Translations under genes and position numbers: made by a program
From: JACRBT01 sp964474285
GTDB lineage: Bacteria > Chloroflexota > Dehalococcoidia > Tepidiformales > Tepidiformaceae
Assembly: GCA_964474285.1 (NCBI GenBank)
Contig: CAYYSD010000111.1
Span: 1-10,536, forward strand
Direction of reading: 5' to 3'
DNA length: 10,536 bases
The notes under the pieces: model-generated
Seen by the model: only the letters and a program-made list of their open reading frames with translations
Told to the model about the DNA's origin: nothing
Database searches by the model: none
Shown: piece after piece, positions 1 to 6,745 of the stretch
Layout of the letters: every line of letters starts with the position of its first letter
Position numbering within the stretch: position 1 is the stretch's first letter

Positions 1-1
1 G

Positions 2-955
2 GCGACGCGGTTGGGGATCGGAGATTCCGCTCTCAACCTCCTGCCCGAGACGAATCTTGACGCCGCCCTGGCCATGGCAGAGGGCCTCGGCGTGGACGCC
101 CTGATCATCGATTCCATCCAGAGCGTCTACGTCGAAGGGCTGGATACGCGGTTCGCGGGGCCGGCGCAGCTCTCGGAGGCGGGCGCACGCCTCGTCGCGT
201 GGGCCAAGCGGACCAATGCGGCAACCATCCTGACCGGCCACGTGACCAAGGCCGGGGAGGTCGCCGGTCCCCGCCTCCTCGAACACCTTGTGGACGCTGT
301 CCTCTATTTCGAGGCAGCCGAAAGCGGGGCACTGCGTGTGCTCCGCGCCGTGAAGAACCGCTTCGGCGCCACGGACGAAGTCGGAGTGTTCGAGATGACG
401 GGCGAGGGACTGACGAGCGTGGAGAACCCGAGTTCGGCGTTCCTGGCGGGCGGAGCCAGCCATGCTTCGGGCTGCGCCATCACGGCAACCATCGAGGGCT
501 CGCGACCGATCGCCATCGAAGTGCAGGCGTTGGCGGTTGCGTCGAACCTCTCGGCGCCCCGGCGCATCGCGTCGGGGCTGGAGACATCGCGGCTGCACCT
601 GTTATTGGCGGTGCTGGCAAGGCGCGGAGGACGCTCAGCAGCCACGATGGATGTCGTCGCGTCCGTTTCCGGCGGTCTCCGGCTGCGCGACCCTTCTGCG
701 GACCTCGCGACGATCGCCGCCCTGGCGTCTGCCATCGACGACCGGCCAATTACTCCGGGCACTGCCTTCCTCGGTGAGGTCGCGCTCTCCGGGGCGGTGC
801 GCCCGGTGCAACAACCGGCGCGGCGAATTGCCGAGCTGGCGCGCGTGGGCGTTTCGCGCGTGGTGGCGCCGGCGAACGTGAGAGATGTGGGATCGGTACG
901 AATCGTCCCGGTGACGACGGTGAAGCAGGCACTCGCGGCTGGCTTCGAGGGTTAG
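2..955 (+). CDS. radA: DNA repair protein RadA (Sms), 5'-truncated by the window edge
   Basis: The reading frame is open from base 2, so the gene starts outside the window; the TTG at 11 is not a real start. The 317 visible residues match RadA from just after the Walker A region: Walker B-like ALIIDSIQSV (about residues 34-42 of the fragment), GHVTKAGEVAGPRLLEH (79-95), the RadA signature KNRFG (118-122), then a Lon-protease-like C-terminal domain (about 160-300) with GEVALSGAVRPV (258-269). RadA is a RecA-like ATPase that acts in homologous recombination, extending D-loops and processing branched intermediates. The zinc finger and Walker A are not visible, and nothing can be said about the promoter. 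The C-terminal end looks complete and ends in TAG. The stop overlaps the stop of the convergent gene on the other strand by 4 bases. Identity is secure; only completeness is unknown. Confidence 0.96.
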   Translation, partial: ATRLGIGDSALNLLPETNLDAALAMAEGLGVDALIIDSIQSVYVEGLDTRFAGPAQLSEAGARLVAWAKRTNAATILTGHVTKAGEVAGPRLLEHLVDAVLYFEAAESGALRVLRAVKNRFGATDEVGVFEMTGEGLTSVENPSSAFLAGGASHASGCAITATIEGSRPIAIEVQALAVASNLSAPRRIASGLETSRLHLLLAVLARRGGRSAATMDVVASVSGGLRLRDPSADLATIAALASAIDDRPITPGTAFLGEVALSGAVRPVQQPARRIAELARVGVSRVVAPANVRDVGSVRIVPVTTVKQALAAGFEG

Positions 956-1317
956 GCTGCGCCCGCTTGTTCGGCCAACCAGGTTACTGCCGAGGGACGG
1001 TCGTGGAAGATACGCATGCGGATATCGCCATCGAGGTCGGCGAGTTGCATGGCCTGGCGGTTGACGCCGAAGAGTGCGGGCCGCGGCGCGATGACCGCGC
1101 AGCGATGGGCGTTTCGGCCCAATGAACGGAAGATCTCGACGATAGCTTCGACAGGTGCATTGAACTCGGTGACATCGGTGTAGTCGAAGAGGACGTCGCG
1201 GCCGCTGGCGAGTGGCGGCACCAGGTCGCGCGCGGAGCTGCCGTCTACGGGCGTCATGCGGCCGGACAACCGAACCTCGAGCCACCGGGCGCTTTCCAGG
1301 ACTTCAATCGGCATCAC
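952..1317 (-). CDS. Small STAS/SpoIIAA-like domain protein
   Basis: A protein of 120-121 residues that fits one small alpha/beta domain: strand-rich start (IEVLESARWLEVRLSG), a central strand VLFDYTDVTEF (about 42-52), a helix PVEAIVEIFRSLG, a strand CAVIAPRPALFG and a final helix RPSAVTWLAEQ. This layout resembles STAS or SpoIIAA-like domains, but the phosphorylated DSSG-type motif of anti-sigma antagonists is absent (FNAP follows the strand instead), so a classical partner-switching role is not supported. The start is either GTG at 1317 or the adjacent ATG at 1314; the only purine-rich stretch upstream is a weak GGGGTGG. The gene lies 89 nt downstream of acsA on the same strand and could be co-transcribed, or use its own promoter next to the CRP-like site at 1385-1404. 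That it is a gene is likely from its dense packing; its function is not known. Confidence 0.68.
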   Translation of the reverse strand: MMPIEVLESARWLEVRLSGRMTPVDGSSARDLVPPLASGRDVLFDYTDVTEFNAPVEAIVEIFRSLGRNAHRCAVIAPRPALFGVNRQAMQLADLDGDIRMRIFHDRPSAVTWLAEQAGAA

Positions 1318-1384
1318 GCCACCCCGCTGCCCGTCCCATCCGTCCGAGACCCTCTCTTGATTTTCATAACCTTACCTTACTCCC

Positions 1385-1404
1385 AATGTGACATTGCGCA
1401 CATT
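1385..1404. promoter_or_regulatory. Candidate CRP/FNR-family operator upstream of the STAS-like gene
   Basis: The sequence AATGTG-N8-CACATT is a perfect 6-bp inverted repeat. It contains TGTGA (1387-1391), six bases, then GCACA (1398-1402), which is one base away from the CRP half-site pattern TGTGA-N6-TCACA. It is centred about 77-80 nt upstream of the minus-strand STAS-like start. A possible -10 (TTATGA or TATGAA on the minus strand, about 1363-1369) lies roughly where class II activation would need it. It also lies just past the acsA stop. There is no T-run, so it is not a good intrinsic terminator. Binding by any regulator is inference. Confidence 0.4.
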
Positions 1405-1406
1405 CC

Positions 1407-3383
1407 CTACATCGCCGCCTGGGAGCCTTTGATGATGTCCTCCACAACGGCAGGGTCCGCAAGGGTTGTCACATCGCCGACGTTCTCCGGTTCGCCCTCG
1501 GCGATCTTGCGGAGGATACGGCGCATGATCTTGCCGGACCGAGTCTTCGGCAAGCCATCGACGAACTGGATCTTGTCCGGCGTGGCGATTGCGCTGATGT
1601 CGCGCCGGACCGCATCGCGCAGCCCCCTGGCCAGGTCGGGGTCGCCGCTGTTGCCGGCATTGAGCAGGACGAAGGCGTAGATGCCGGTGCCCTTCACGTC
1701 ATGGGGGAAACCGACGACGGCCGCCTCCGCGCAGGCCGGGTGCCCGACGAGGGCGCCTTCGATCTCGGCGGTGCCGAGCCGATGCCCGGCGACGTTGAGA
1801 ACGTCGTCCACGCGGCCGGTAATCCAGTAATACCCGTCCAGGTCGCGATGGCAGCCGTCGCCGGTGAAGTAGCGGCCCGGGTAGGTGGTGAGATACGTCT
1901 GCACGAACCGGTCGTGGTCGCCGTAGACCGTTCGCATCATCCCGGGCAGGGAGGCGTCGATGCAGAGACGCCCCGTGACGTTGTTGCCCTCGATCACCGC
2001 CCCTTCTTCGGTGACAACGCTCGGCCGGACGCCGAAGAAGGGCAGCGATCCCGAACCCGGCTTCATATCGATGGCTCCCGGCAGGCCGGCGATCATGTGT
2101 CCGCCCGTCTCGGTCTGCCAGTAGGTATCGACGATGGCGCAGCGTTCTTCGCCAACCACCTTGTAGTACCAGCGCCATGCTTCGGGGTTGATCGGCTCGC
2201 CCACGCTCCCGAGGACCCGGAGGCTCTTGCGGCTATAGCGTTTTACATGCTCATCGCCTTCACGGGCGATGGCGCGGATGGCGGTGGGGGCCGTGTAGAA
2301 GATGGTGATGCCAAGGCGGTCAACCATATCCCAGTAGCGGCCCGCGTCGGGGTAGGTCGGGATGGATTCGAAGATGGTGGACGTGGCGCCGTTGGCCAGC
2401 GGGCCGTACACGATGTAGCTGTGACCCGTGATCCAGCCGACGTCGGCGGCGCAGCAGAAGATATCGTCTTCGCGCAGGTCAAACACATAGCGGTGGGTGA
2501 GGGAGGCATAGAGGAGGTAGCCGGCCTGGGTGTGGAGCACGCCCTTTGGCTTTCCCGTGGAACCGGAGGTATAGAGGATGAAGAGCGGATCTTCGGAGTC
2601 CAGGGCTTCCGGGGCGCACCCTGCGGGCTGGGAGGGCAAAGCTTCATGCCACCAGATGTCTCGCCCGGCCGTCATCGGGACGCCGGAGCCTGTGTGGCGA
2701 TAGACCACCGTGAACTCGACCGACTCCGTGCCCGGCTGGGCAAGGGCTTCATCCACGTTGAGCTTGAGCGGGACCGCGCGGCCCCCTCGTTTTCCTTCGT
2801 CCTGGGTGATGATCGCGCGGCAGGTCGAGTCTTCCACGCGGTCGCGAATGGAGCGCGGGCTGAAGCCGCCGAAGATCACCGAGTGCACGGCTCCGATGCG
2901 GGCACAGGCGAGCATGGCCACCGCCAGCTCCGGAACCATGCCCATGTAAATCGCGACTCGGTCCCCTTTGCGAATGCCCTTCGACTTGAGGAGGTTGGCG
3001 AGGCGACAGGTCTCTTCGTAGAGTTCGCGATAGGTGACGGTGCGGTTTTGGCCCGGCTCGTCGCCTTCCCAGAGGAAGGCGGGTTTGTCGCTTCGGTTAG
3101 GTAGATGGCGGTCCAGGCAGTTCGTGCTCACGTTCAATTTGCCGTTCAGGAACCAGCCGAAGCGGCCGGTGTGCATGTCCTCTTCACAGACCTTGTCGAA
3201 CGGTGAAATCCAATCCAGGTGGGTGTTCGCCATCTCCCGCCAGAAGCCGTCGCGGTCCTCGATGCTGCGGGCATAGAGCGCGTCGTACTCCGCGCGCGAC
3301 GTGACCAGGGCGCCTTCGCGCACGCGCGATGGCGGCGCGTAGCGCTCGTTGACGGGCAATCCGATGTCCGAAGAATCTGCCAT
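1407..3383 (-). CDS. acsA: Acetyl-CoA synthetase (AMP-forming acetate--CoA ligase)
   Basis: The 658 residues match the usual full length (about 650). The enzyme converts acetate, ATP and CoA to acetyl-CoA, AMP and PPi in the cytoplasm, through an acetyl-AMP intermediate. ANL-superfamily motifs appear in order: the phosphate-binding loop YTSGSTGKPKG (271-281), GSVGEPINPEAW (392-403), DTYWQTETGG (419-428), the hinge/A8 region GRVDDVLNVAGHRLGTAEIE (523-542), and PKTRSGKIMRR (612-622). Lys618 is the adenylation lysine, a known target of reversible acetylation in this family. Trp422 keeps the residue that closes the small acyl pocket, so acetate rather than longer acids is expected. The ATG at 3383 is preceded by a strong GGGGAG at 3390-3395, 6 nt away. 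The gene diverges from the LysM/transglycosylase gene across an AT-rich control region. No missing motif or frameshift is seen. Confidence 0.97.
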   Translation of the reverse strand: MADSSDIGLPVNERYAPPSRVREGALVTSRAEYDALYARSIEDRDGFWREMANTHLDWISPFDKVCEEDMHTGRFGWFLNGKLNVSTNCLDRHLPNRSDKPAFLWEGDEPGQNRTVTYRELYEETCRLANLLKSKGIRKGDRVAIYMGMVPELAVAMLACARIGAVHSVIFGGFSPRSIRDRVEDSTCRAIITQDEGKRGGRAVPLKLNVDEALAQPGTESVEFTVVYRHTGSGVPMTAGRDIWWHEALPSQPAGCAPEALDSEDPLFILYTSGSTGKPKGVLHTQAGYLLYASLTHRYVFDLREDDIFCCAADVGWITGHSYIVYGPLANGATSTIFESIPTYPDAGRYWDMVDRLGITIFYTAPTAIRAIAREGDEHVKRYSRKSLRVLGSVGEPINPEAWRWYYKVVGEERCAIVDTYWQTETGGHMIAGLPGAIDMKPGSGSLPFFGVRPSVVTEEGAVIEGNNVTGRLCIDASLPGMMRTVYGDHDRFVQTYLTTYPGRYFTGDGCHRDLDGYYWITGRVDDVLNVAGHRLGTAEIEGALVGHPACAEAAVVGFPHDVKGTGIYAFVLLNAGNSGDPDLARGLRDAVRRDISAIATPDKIQFVDGLPKTRSGKIMRRILRKIAEGEPENVGDVTTLADPAVVEDIIKGSQAAM

Positions 3384-3389
3384 TGTTCT

Positions 3390-3395
3390 CTCCCC
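3390..3395 (-). promoter_or_regulatory. Ribosome binding site of acsA
   Basis: On the minus strand this reads GGGGAG, 6 nt before the ATG at 3383. It is the clearest Shine-Dalgarno in the window and fixes the acsA start against the longer minus-strand frames in this region. Confidence 0.75.
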
Positions 3396-3478
3396 AAATC
3401 AGCGCGTGCGGCGTTCGGCACGCATCTTAGCCGACCTGCATCCGGAGTGCCGTGAGGGTCTCTATCCGGCTGGTTTCG

Positions 3479-3510
3479 GTGTCATAACTTATTACAGACC
3501 GTATACACAA
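3479..3510. promoter_or_regulatory. Divergent acsA / LysM-SLT control region with a 17-bp near-palindrome
   Basis: Bases 3480-3496 read TGTCATAACTTATTACA, which has the form TGTnATAA-C-TTATnACA: seven of eight base pairs are symmetric around C3488. It is a clear AT-rich island in GC-rich surroundings and is followed by the 6-bp palindrome GTATAC (3501-3506). On the plus strand a possible sigma70-type promoter is GTGTCA (3479-3484), 17 nt, TATACA (3502-3507), about 108 nt before the transglycosylase start. On the minus strand a weaker TTGTGT (3510-3505), 18 nt, TATGAC (3486-3481) could serve acsA. The palindrome would overlap both, as expected of an operator for a dimeric regulator. The symmetry is seen directly; promoter and operator roles are inferred. 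Confidence 0.42.
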
Positions 3511-3614
3511 CTCTGGTGGCACAGCAGAGAACGTCCGCTATGGTGGGTGACTGGCGGGGGGATGGCGGTACATTCGTGCTGGTCTTCTCCTCTTGGAAGG
3601 GATCTCTTCTTTGT

Positions 3615-4424
3615 GTGAATCCGTGGGCGGTCCGGGCGGCGGTGTTGGCGATCGCGCTGGCGGCGGCGCTGCAGTTCGTTCCGGCGTTCGCGGCCCAAAC
3701 CCACATCGTCCGGCCGGGCGAAACGCTCGGCGAGATTGCGGACAACTACGGCGTTCCAGTCTCGTTCATCACCGAGCAGAACAACATCAGCAATCCCGAC
3801 TACATCCACGCCGGGCAGGTGCTCCGCCTTGGCGCGGCGCCCGCGGCGCCGGTCGTCCGCGTCCACGTCATCGAGCCGGGTGACACGCTCGGATGGATAG
3901 CGGGGCACTACCGCGTTTCCGTGGACGCGCTGGTTGAACTCAACAGCATCCGGAACCCGGACCTGGTCGAAGTGGGACAGGTGTTGTCCATCCCCCCGGA
4001 ACCGGATGGCATCCCGGAGGTTGTTACGCATGCGCAGGCGCGAGACCTGCTCATCGATGCTGCCTACGAATTCGGACTTCCACCCGGACTCATGTTGGGC
4101 CTGGCGTGGATAGAAAGCGGCTGGCAACAGAACGTGGTCAGCCACGTCGGCGCTGTCGGGCTCACGCAGGTCACGCCGGACACGGGCGACTGGGCTGTGG
4201 AATTTCTCCTCCCGGAGGCGGCGAACTGGCGAATCTCGGCGCGCGATAACGCACGCCTTGGCGCGGCGATCCTGCGTCACATGATTGACCAGGCGGGGGG
4301 CGACATTCCCCTGGCGCTGGGGTTCTACTACCAGGGCTGGCGCAGCATCGAACGCTTCGGACTGTTTGGCGAAACACGTGACTACGTCTCGAATGTGCTC
4401 TTCTACACCGCCAAGTACAGCTGA
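3615..4424 (+). CDS. Secreted LysM-LysM lytic transglycosylase (SLT domain)
   Basis: The preferred start is GTG at 3615 (269 residues), because it places a standard signal peptide at the N terminus: MNPWAVR, a hydrophobic core, then AFA before AQTH (cleavage near 26). AAGGGA at 3597-3602 is a slightly distant Shine-Dalgarno. The frame continues upstream to 3516, but those 33 residues would spoil the signal peptide. Two LysM peptidoglycan-binding domains follow (about 29-72 and 82-127, each with PGETLG/PGDTLG and GQVL motifs). A goose-lysozyme-like SLT domain (about 145-266) has the catalytic Glu167 in AWIESGW, GAVGLTQVTP (179-188), and a C-terminal YYQGW...ETRDYVSNVL. The protein probably cleaves glycan strands with formation of 1,6-anhydro ends in the cell wall, for remodelling or as a spore/germination-type hydrolase. 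It is monocistronic by context and divergent from acsA. Confidence 0.9.
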   Translation: MNPWAVRAAVLAIALAAALQFVPAFAAQTHIVRPGETLGEIADNYGVPVSFITEQNNISNPDYIHAGQVLRLGAAPAAPVVRVHVIEPGDTLGWIAGHYRVSVDALVELNSIRNPDLVEVGQVLSIPPEPDGIPEVVTHAQARDLLIDAAYEFGLPPGLMLGLAWIESGWQQNVVSHVGAVGLTQVTPDTGDWAVEFLLPEAANWRISARDNARLGAAILRHMIDQAGGDIPLALGFYYQGWRSIERFGLFGETRDYVSNVLFYTAKYS

Positions 4425-4476
4425 ACGGCTTGAAGGCGGCCGGAGGTTGCGAAGGAGCGTCCGGCGAGTGTCCGGT

Positions 4477-4506
4477 TTGCCGCCCCATGCGCGGGCGACG
4501 TATCCT
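4477..4506 (+). promoter_or_regulatory. Candidate promoter of the coaE-led operon
   Basis: TTGCCG (4477-4482), 18 nt, TATCCT (4501-4506) each match four of six bases of the sigma70 -35 and -10 consensus. It would give a leader of roughly 33 nt before the coaE start. No other promoter-like spacing stands out in the 121-nt gap, but the match is only moderate. Confidence 0.35.
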
Positions 4507-4534
4507 TAGCTTTCGACCAGAATCCCAGCAACCC

Positions 4535-4538
4535 GGAG
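4535..4538 (+). promoter_or_regulatory. Ribosome binding site deciding the TTG start of coaE
   Basis: GGAG lies 7 nt before TTG at 4546. No ATG or GTG lies where it could give the usual CoaE N terminus (a few residues before the P-loop), so the TTG start is well supported. Confidence 0.6.
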
Positions 4539-4545
4539 ACCGCGT

Positions 4546-5163
4546 TTGCACGTCATCGGCCTGACTGGCGGGATCGCCAGCGGGAAATCGACCCTTGCCA
4601 CGTTCTTCAAGAACCACAATGTGCCTGTCCTCGATGCCGACATCCTCGGGCACCGTACGTACGATCCCGGATCGGATACGTTCGCGGCTGTGGTTCGCGC
4701 CTTCGGCGACGACCTTGTCGCGGCCGACGGAACCATCGATCGGCGCGTCCTGGGCGGCAAGGTCTTCGGCAAGCCCGAAGAGTTGAAGCGCCTCACGGAC
4801 ATCGTTTGGCCGGGTATCCGCAAGCTGGCGAGCGAGGCGCTCTCCGAGCTCGAAACGGGCGGAAACCGCATCGCGGTACTCGAAGCAGCTGTGCTCCTGG
4901 AGGCCGGCTGGGACGACCTGGTGGACGAGATCTGGGTGGTCGTCGTGGAACCAGACCAGGCGGTGGTGCGATTGGCGGCCCGCAACGGGCTCGACGAAGC
5001 GGCGGCCCGGGCACGCATCGCATCGCAGCTTTCGAACGCGGAACGGACCGCGAAGGCAGACGTCATCATCGAGAACAACAGCGACCTGGCTGCGCTCGAG
5101 GCGGCCATTCAGGCGGCGTGGGAACAACTTGAATTGCGGCTGCAAGCGGCGGCCGGGAGGTAG
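4546..5163 (+). CDS. coaE: Dephospho-CoA kinase
   Basis: The 205 residues match the family length. The enzyme phosphorylates the 3'-hydroxyl of dephospho-CoA with ATP, the last step of coenzyme A synthesis, in the cytoplasm. The Walker A GGIASGKS is at 8-15 right after the first strand (HVIGLT). DAD (30-32) followed by H36 forms the usual acceptor-site region, LEAAVLLEAGW (112-122) corresponds to the family's conserved PLLFE strand, and ARNGLDEAAARARIASQ (145-161) is the lid-like segment with its arginines; DVIIENNSD (172-180) is the typical C-terminal strand. The usual HP of the family's (T/L)HPxI segment is WP here (IVWPGI, 86-91). The start is TTG with GGAG 7 nt upstream. The gene is the first of a co-directional run; the next gene starts 26 nt after its stop. 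Confidence 0.94.
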   Translation: MHVIGLTGGIASGKSTLATFFKNHNVPVLDADILGHRTYDPGSDTFAAVVRAFGDDLVAADGTIDRRVLGGKVFGKPEELKRLTDIVWPGIRKLASEALSELETGGNRIAVLEAAVLLEAGWDDLVDEIWVVVVEPDQAVVRLAARNGLDEAAARARIASQLSNAERTAKADVIIENNSDLAALEAAIQAAWEQLELRLQAAAGR

Positions 5164-5189
5164 GGAACACCTTGGCAGGAACAGCATCC

Positions 5190-6059
5190 ATGGAAACGGC
5201 AACGATCCACGCCGTGGAGGAATACACGGTCAATGAAGAGCCGTATTACCTCCCGATCGGCGATGAAGTCCGCCTCTTCGAAGTTGCCTATGAGCAGCGC
5301 ATCCCGGTCCTGTTGAAGGGCCCAACCGGTTGTGGCAAGACGCGCTTCGTCGAGTACATGGCCTATCGCCTCGGACGCCCGGTGACACGGTTTTCGAACG
5401 AAACCGGCCGCGAAGCGGAATATCGCATGCCCCTGATCACCGTCGCATGCCACGAGGACCTTACGGCGAGCGACCTTGTCGGACGCTACCTGCTCGATAC
5501 GGACGGGACGCGCTGGATCGATGGGCCGCTGACGCGTGCCGTCAAGGTTGGCGCCATTTGCTACCTCGACGAAGTCGTGGAGGCGCGCAAGGACACCACG
5601 GTCCTCATTCACCCGCTGACCGACTACCGCCGTCTTCTCCCGATCGAAAAGCTTGGCCAGGTGATCGAGGCGGCCGACGGCTTTCTGCTCGTCATCTCCT
5701 ACAACCCGGGCTATCAGAGCGCGCTCAAGGACCTGAAGCACTCGACGCGACAGCGCTTCATCTCGATCGAGTTCGACTACCCGCCGCGGGACCAGGAAGC
5801 CGAGATCATCACCCACGAAGCGGGCTGCACGCGGGCCGTGGCGCTCGACCTTTCGAAGCTCGGCGAGAAAGTGCGCAACCTGCGCGAACACGGATTGGGC
5901 GAAGGCGTCAGCACTCGCCTCCTGATCTATGCGGGCCGGCTCATCGCGCAGGGTATCCCCGCGCGGCGCGCCTGCCAGGTGGCGATCACGTGGTCGCTGA
6001 CCGACGATCAGGAAGTGCAGCGCAGCATCGAAGAGGTCATTACCTCGATCTTCGAGTAG
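5190..6059 (+). CDS. CbbQ/NirQ/NorQ-type MoxR AAA+ ATPase
   Basis: From ATG 5190 (AGGA 9 nt upstream) the protein has 289 residues; an in-frame TTG at 5172 would add six. Numbered from the ATG, Walker A GPTGCGKT is near 46-53. Other family motifs follow: HEDLTASDLVGRYLL, DGPLTRAVKVGAICYLDEVVEA (Walker B with DE), DTTVLIHPLTDYRRLLPIEK, VISYNPGYQS (sensor 1 asparagine) and LKHSTRQRF (arginine-finger region). This is almost the textbook CbbQ/NorQ pattern. Such proteins form hexameric rings that hydrolyse ATP and, with a VWA partner (CbbO or NorD), remodel or insert metal into a client enzyme. The VWA partner is encoded two genes downstream. No Rubisco or nitric oxide reductase gene is present, so the specific symbol cbbQ or norQ is not assigned. 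Confidence 0.93.
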   Translation: METATIHAVEEYTVNEEPYYLPIGDEVRLFEVAYEQRIPVLLKGPTGCGKTRFVEYMAYRLGRPVTRFSNETGREAEYRMPLITVACHEDLTASDLVGRYLLDTDGTRWIDGPLTRAVKVGAICYLDEVVEARKDTTVLIHPLTDYRRLLPIEKLGQVIEAADGFLLVISYNPGYQSALKDLKHSTRQRFISIEFDYPPRDQEAEIITHEAGCTRAVALDLSKLGEKVRNLREHGLGEGVSTRLLIYAGRLIAQGIPARRACQVAITWSLTDDQEVQRSIEEVITSIFE

Positions 6060-6096
6060 CCACGAACCTCACTCGAAGAACGGAGTGCCTCGCCGG

Positions 6097-6711
6097 ATGC
6101 GCCTCGGAATCGTCTCCGACATCCACTGCAACATCCTCGGCCTCGAACGTGCGCTGGAACTGATGGCGCCGTTCGATCAGCTCTGGTGCGCGGGCGATGC
6201 AGTCTTTCAGTTCCGCTGGTCGAACGAAGTGGTGGGGCGACTGCGTGACCTGAGCGCCCGCGTCGTGCTGGGGAACCACGAAGATACGATTCTCGGTCGC
6301 GATGGCGTTCGGGCGCTCTCCGGCGAGACCATCGACCAGGACCTCGTGGCGTGGATGCGCGATCAGCCCTACCGCCTGGCAGAGACCGTGGACGGGCAAC
6401 GCGTCCTGATGACGCATGGTTCGCCGTGGGAGCCGTGGAAGGACTATCACTACCCGCATGAGACCAGCTTCTGGACCAATGCCGAGAGCCTGAATTGTGA
6501 TACGTTAATCGTTGGTCACACGCACTTTCAGATGGCTCAACGATTTGGTTCGGTGCTCGTCATCAATCCCGGCTCTGCCGGTGATGCACGCGATCACAGG
6601 AACGACTACGCGCTCTCCTGTGCGGTGTGGGACACGACAAGCGGCGAGGTCGCCTTCTACGACTACCAGGATCCGGCGCGTGTCTTGACGCGCCAGGTGG
6701 GGCAGCAGTGA
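6097..6711 (+). CDS. Calcineurin-like metallophosphoesterase (YfcE/MJ0936-like)
   Basis: From ATG 6097 the protein has 204 residues and begins directly with the first strand MRLGIVSDIHCN; GGAG lies 11 nt upstream. GTG at 6085 would add four residues (MPRR) and is a possible alternative. All metal ligands of the family are present: D8 and H10 (SDIH), D34 (GDAV), N60 and H61 (GNHE), H107 (THGSP), H141 and H143 (GHTH), followed by NPGSAGDARDHRND. A two-metal phosphodiesterase or phosphatase is expected, cytoplasmic since no signal peptide is seen; the substrate cannot be told from sequence. It lies between the AAA+ gene (37-nt gap) and its VWA partner (34-nt gap), so it is probably co-transcribed and may act in the same process. 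Confidence 0.9.
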   Translation: MRLGIVSDIHCNILGLERALELMAPFDQLWCAGDAVFQFRWSNEVVGRLRDLSARVVLGNHEDTILGRDGVRALSGETIDQDLVAWMRDQPYRLAETVDGQRVLMTHGSPWEPWKDYHYPHETSFWTNAESLNCDTLIVGHTHFQMAQRFGSVLVINPGSAGDARDHRNDYALSCAVWDTTSGEVAFYDYQDPARVLTRQVGQQ

Positions 6712-6745
6712 AGCACAACGCAATTCGAACCGCGGGGGCGCCGGC

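Noticed and set aside
2..955. The RadA C-terminal Lon-like domain as a separate protease
   Set aside because: This domain is a standard part of RadA and the KNRFG signature lies just before it; no independent protease is indicated.
1701..3104. A 467-codon plus-strand frame opposite acsA
   Set aside because: It mirrors the acsA codons, is rich in G, A, R, D and V, and shows no motif. AcsA is complete and unmistakable on the other strand.
3516..3614. Longer N terminus for the LysM transglycosylase from the upstream ATG
   Set aside because: The added 33 residues are not conserved-looking and would bury the signal peptide that starts at GTG 3615. They also overlap the likely 5' leader.
4435..4484. 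A GGCGGC...GCCGCC inverted repeat after the transglycosylase gene, considered as an intrinsic terminator
   Set aside because: The loop is long (about 26 nt inside a bulged inner stem), and no T-run follows. In GC-rich DNA such arms are common by chance.
4171..5202. A 343-codon minus-strand frame covering the end of the transglycosylase gene and all of coaE
   Set aside because: It crosses two well-supported plus-strand genes and an intergenic gap, and its protein is low-complexity Arg/Pro-rich in places. It is a shadow frame.
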